The notes under the pieces are model-generated. The model worked only from the letters and a program-made list of their open reading frames with translations. It was not told where the DNA came from and searched no databases. 5,940 nucleotides of DNA from Acidimicrobiia bacterium. GTDB lineage: Bacteria; Actinomycetota; Acidimicrobiia; Acidimicrobiales; Poriferisodalaceae. Every line of letters begins with the position of its first letter. The stretch's first letter is position 1. This document shows, piece after piece, positions 5,242 to 5,940 of the stretch. The position numbers and the translations under genes are program-made. The stretch covers positions 1 through 5,940 of the forward strand of contig JALSTE010000001.1 of NCBI GenBank assembly GCA_026983855.1. Direction: 5' to 3'.

Positions 5242-5255
5242 CGGGCCCTCTCCAG
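5233..5255 (-). promoter_or_regulatory. Candidate hairpin at the rplN start
   Basis: In the mRNA, CUGGA (5255-5251) and UCCAG (5237-5233) are perfectly complementary and enclose a 13-nt loop holding the AGGG part of the ribosome-binding site and the AUGA start/stop overlap. The loop includes GGGCCC. The stem is short (5 bp) and may occur by chance, since both arms are coding. This is the S10/spc boundary, where control would make sense, but a function is inference. Confidence 0.22.
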
Positions 5256-5516
5256 AATCTCCACCAGACGCCAGCGCTTGGTCTTGGAAAGCGGCCGGGT
5301 CTCCTGGACCCGGACCCGGTCCCCCACCTTGGCGTCGCCGGTCTCGTCGTGGCAGTAGAGCTTCTTGGTCCTCTGCACGGTCTTGAAGTAGCGCGGGTGG
5401 CGCACCCTCTGGTTCACCGCCACCACGATGGTCTTGTCCATGGAGTCGGACACGACCAGGCCGTCGCGGATCTTGCGGGCGTTGCCCCGCTCCTCGGTGC
5501 TCGTCTCGTCGCTCAT
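5238..5516 (-). CDS. rpsQ: 30S ribosomal protein S17
   Basis: S17 is a primary 16S rRNA-binding protein with an OB-fold, important early in small-subunit assembly. The 92-residue product has a short charged N-terminal extension (1-14), then RKIRDGLVVSDSMDKTIVVA (14-33). The middle is RHPRYFKTVQRTKKLYCHDE (39-58). The S17 signature GDRVRVQETRPLS occupies 65-77, followed by KTKRWRLVEILERAR. ATG 5516 shares one base with the rpmC stop (TGATG). It is preceded by GGAGGAG with a 5-nt spacer, within the repeated 12-mer. It is the last gene of the classical S10 operon. Confidence 0.98.
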   Translation of the reverse strand: MSDETSTEERGNARKIRDGLVVSDSMDKTIVVAVNQRVRHPRYFKTVQRTKKLYCHDETGDAKVGDRVRVQETRPLSKTKRWRLVEILERAR

Positions 5517-5527
5517 CAGCTCTCCTC
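5516..5527. repeat. 12-nt direct repeat at translation start (copy 2)
   Basis: The plus-strand 12-mer TCAGCTCTCCTC is identical to 1667-1678. On the mRNA it provides the rpsQ Shine-Dalgarno and the rpmC stop codon together. The two copies stand before non-homologous genes, so coding similarity does not explain the match. Confidence 0.5.
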
Positions 5528-5740
5528 CGCCCGGGCCATGGCCTCGGCCGCGGCGATCTCGCGCTCTCTCAGCACGGTGTGGATGCGGGCGATATCCCTC
5601 TTGATTCCGGTCATGGGACCGGCGCTCTCCAACTGGCCGGTGGCGAACTGGAAGCGCAGGTTGAACAGTTCCTGCTTGAACTCGGCCAACCGCTCGAGGA
5701 GCTGGTCGTCCTCGAACTCACGAAGTTCGGATGCACGCAT
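5516..5740 (-). CDS. rpmC: 50S ribosomal protein L29
   Basis: L29 is a small helical-hairpin protein at the polypeptide exit tunnel, next to L23, where trigger factor and SRP dock. The 74-residue product starts MRASELREFEDDQLLERLAE and continues FKQELFNLRFQFATGQLESA (21-40). The L29 signature lies around PMTGIKRDIARIHTVLRER (42-60). An Ala/Glu-rich helical tail (61-74) makes it slightly longer than the usual 60-70 residues. ATG 5740 shares one base with the rplP stop (TGATG) and has GGAG 5 nt upstream. Its own TGA forms the TGATG with rpsQ. Confidence 0.97.
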   Translation of the reverse strand: MRASELREFEDDQLLERLAEFKQELFNLRFQFATGQLESAGPMTGIKRDIARIHTVLREREIAAAEAMARAEES

Positions 5741-5940
5741 CAGATCTCCAATTCCCGCTTCACGAAGCGAGCCTTGATGGGAAGCTTCTGGATGGCTCGT
5801 TCCATGGCTTCCTTGGCCAGCTTCTCGTCCACTCCACCCAGCTCGAACATGATCCGCCCGGGCTTGACCACCGCCACCCAGTGCTCGGGGTTGCCCTTGC
5901 CCGACCCCATGCGGGTCTCCGCCGGCTTGGCGGTGACCGG
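5740..5940 (-). CDS. rplP: 50S ribosomal protein L16, C-terminal part (5' end cut by window)
   Basis: L16 binds 23S rRNA near the A site and peptidyl transferase centre and helps position tRNA. Only the last 66 codons are inside the window, about half of a typical 138-residue L16. Visible are PVTAKPAETRMGSGKGNPEH (fragment residues 1-20), which contains the L16 signature RMGSGKGNPEHW, and then WVAVVKPGRIMFELGGVDEK (21-40). The fragment ends LPIKARFVKRELEI and a TGA stop. The stop overlaps the rpmC ATG by one base. It belongs to the S10 operon, with rpsC expected just upstream of it (outside the window). Confidence 0.97.
   Translation of the reverse strand, partial: PVTAKPAETRMGSGKGNPEHWVAVVKPGRIMFELGGVDEKLAKEAMERAIQKLPIKARFVKRELEI

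Noticed and set aside
1..5940. Search for mobile elements, CRISPR arrays, tRNAs or an inserted accessory gene.
   Set aside because: Conserved coding sequence fills all but about 90 nt of the window in canonical order. No repeats arranged as arrays, transposase motifs or tRNA-like cloverleaf were seen.

Overview
This window is a stretch of the conserved bacterial ribosomal-protein supercluster, the end of the S10 operon joined to the spc operon. Every gene is on the minus strand, so transcription runs from position 5940 toward position 1. In transcription order the genes are rplP (L16, 3' part only), rpmC (L29), rpsQ (S17), rplN (L14), rplX (L24), rplE (L5), rpsN (zinc-type S14), rpsH (S8), rplF (L6), rplR (L18), rpsE (S5), rpmD (L30), rplO (L15) and secY (5' 374 codons only). 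The order is exactly the canonical bacterial one. Nothing is inserted, missing or frameshifted.

The DNA is GC-rich, by eye roughly 60-65%, with strong G/C preference at third codon positions. Several products look actinobacterial. S14 is a 61-residue four-cysteine form, S8 begins MTMTDPIAD, and S5 has an Arg/Gly-rich N-terminal extension. L15 carries a proline-rich C-terminal tail that I associate, from memory, with Acidimicrobiia-like lineages. An uncultured or deep-branching member of Actinomycetota is the best guess; the class is not established by this window.

The layout is extremely compact. The first six junctions (rplP to rpsN) are overlaps (TGATG, ATGA, TAATG) or a 1-nt gap. The rpsN-rpsH, rpsH-rplF and rplF-rplR gaps are 13, 10 and 15 nt. 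rplR-rpsE, rpsE-rpmD and rpmD-rplO again overlap or nearly touch. The only non-coding gap longer than 15 nt is the 51 nt before secY. I see no terminator or obvious internal promoter, and the S10/spc boundary (rpsQ-rplN) is itself a 4-nt ATGA overlap. The region therefore reads as one long polycistronic, translationally coupled unit.

The products work together. L5 and L18 seat 5S rRNA. L14, L16, L6, L15, L30, L24 and L29 build the large subunit; L24 and L29 lie around the peptide exit tunnel. S17, S14, S8 and S5 build the small subunit. SecY is the membrane channel that receives secretory and membrane proteins from the ribosome.

I found no undescribed system. The points worth a second look are small-scale: candidate mRNA hairpins over start codons (rplE, rplN, rplO, secY), a 12-nt repeated initiation signal at rpsQ and rplO, the L15 tail, a glycine-rich SecY loop, and repeated use of AUA codons.
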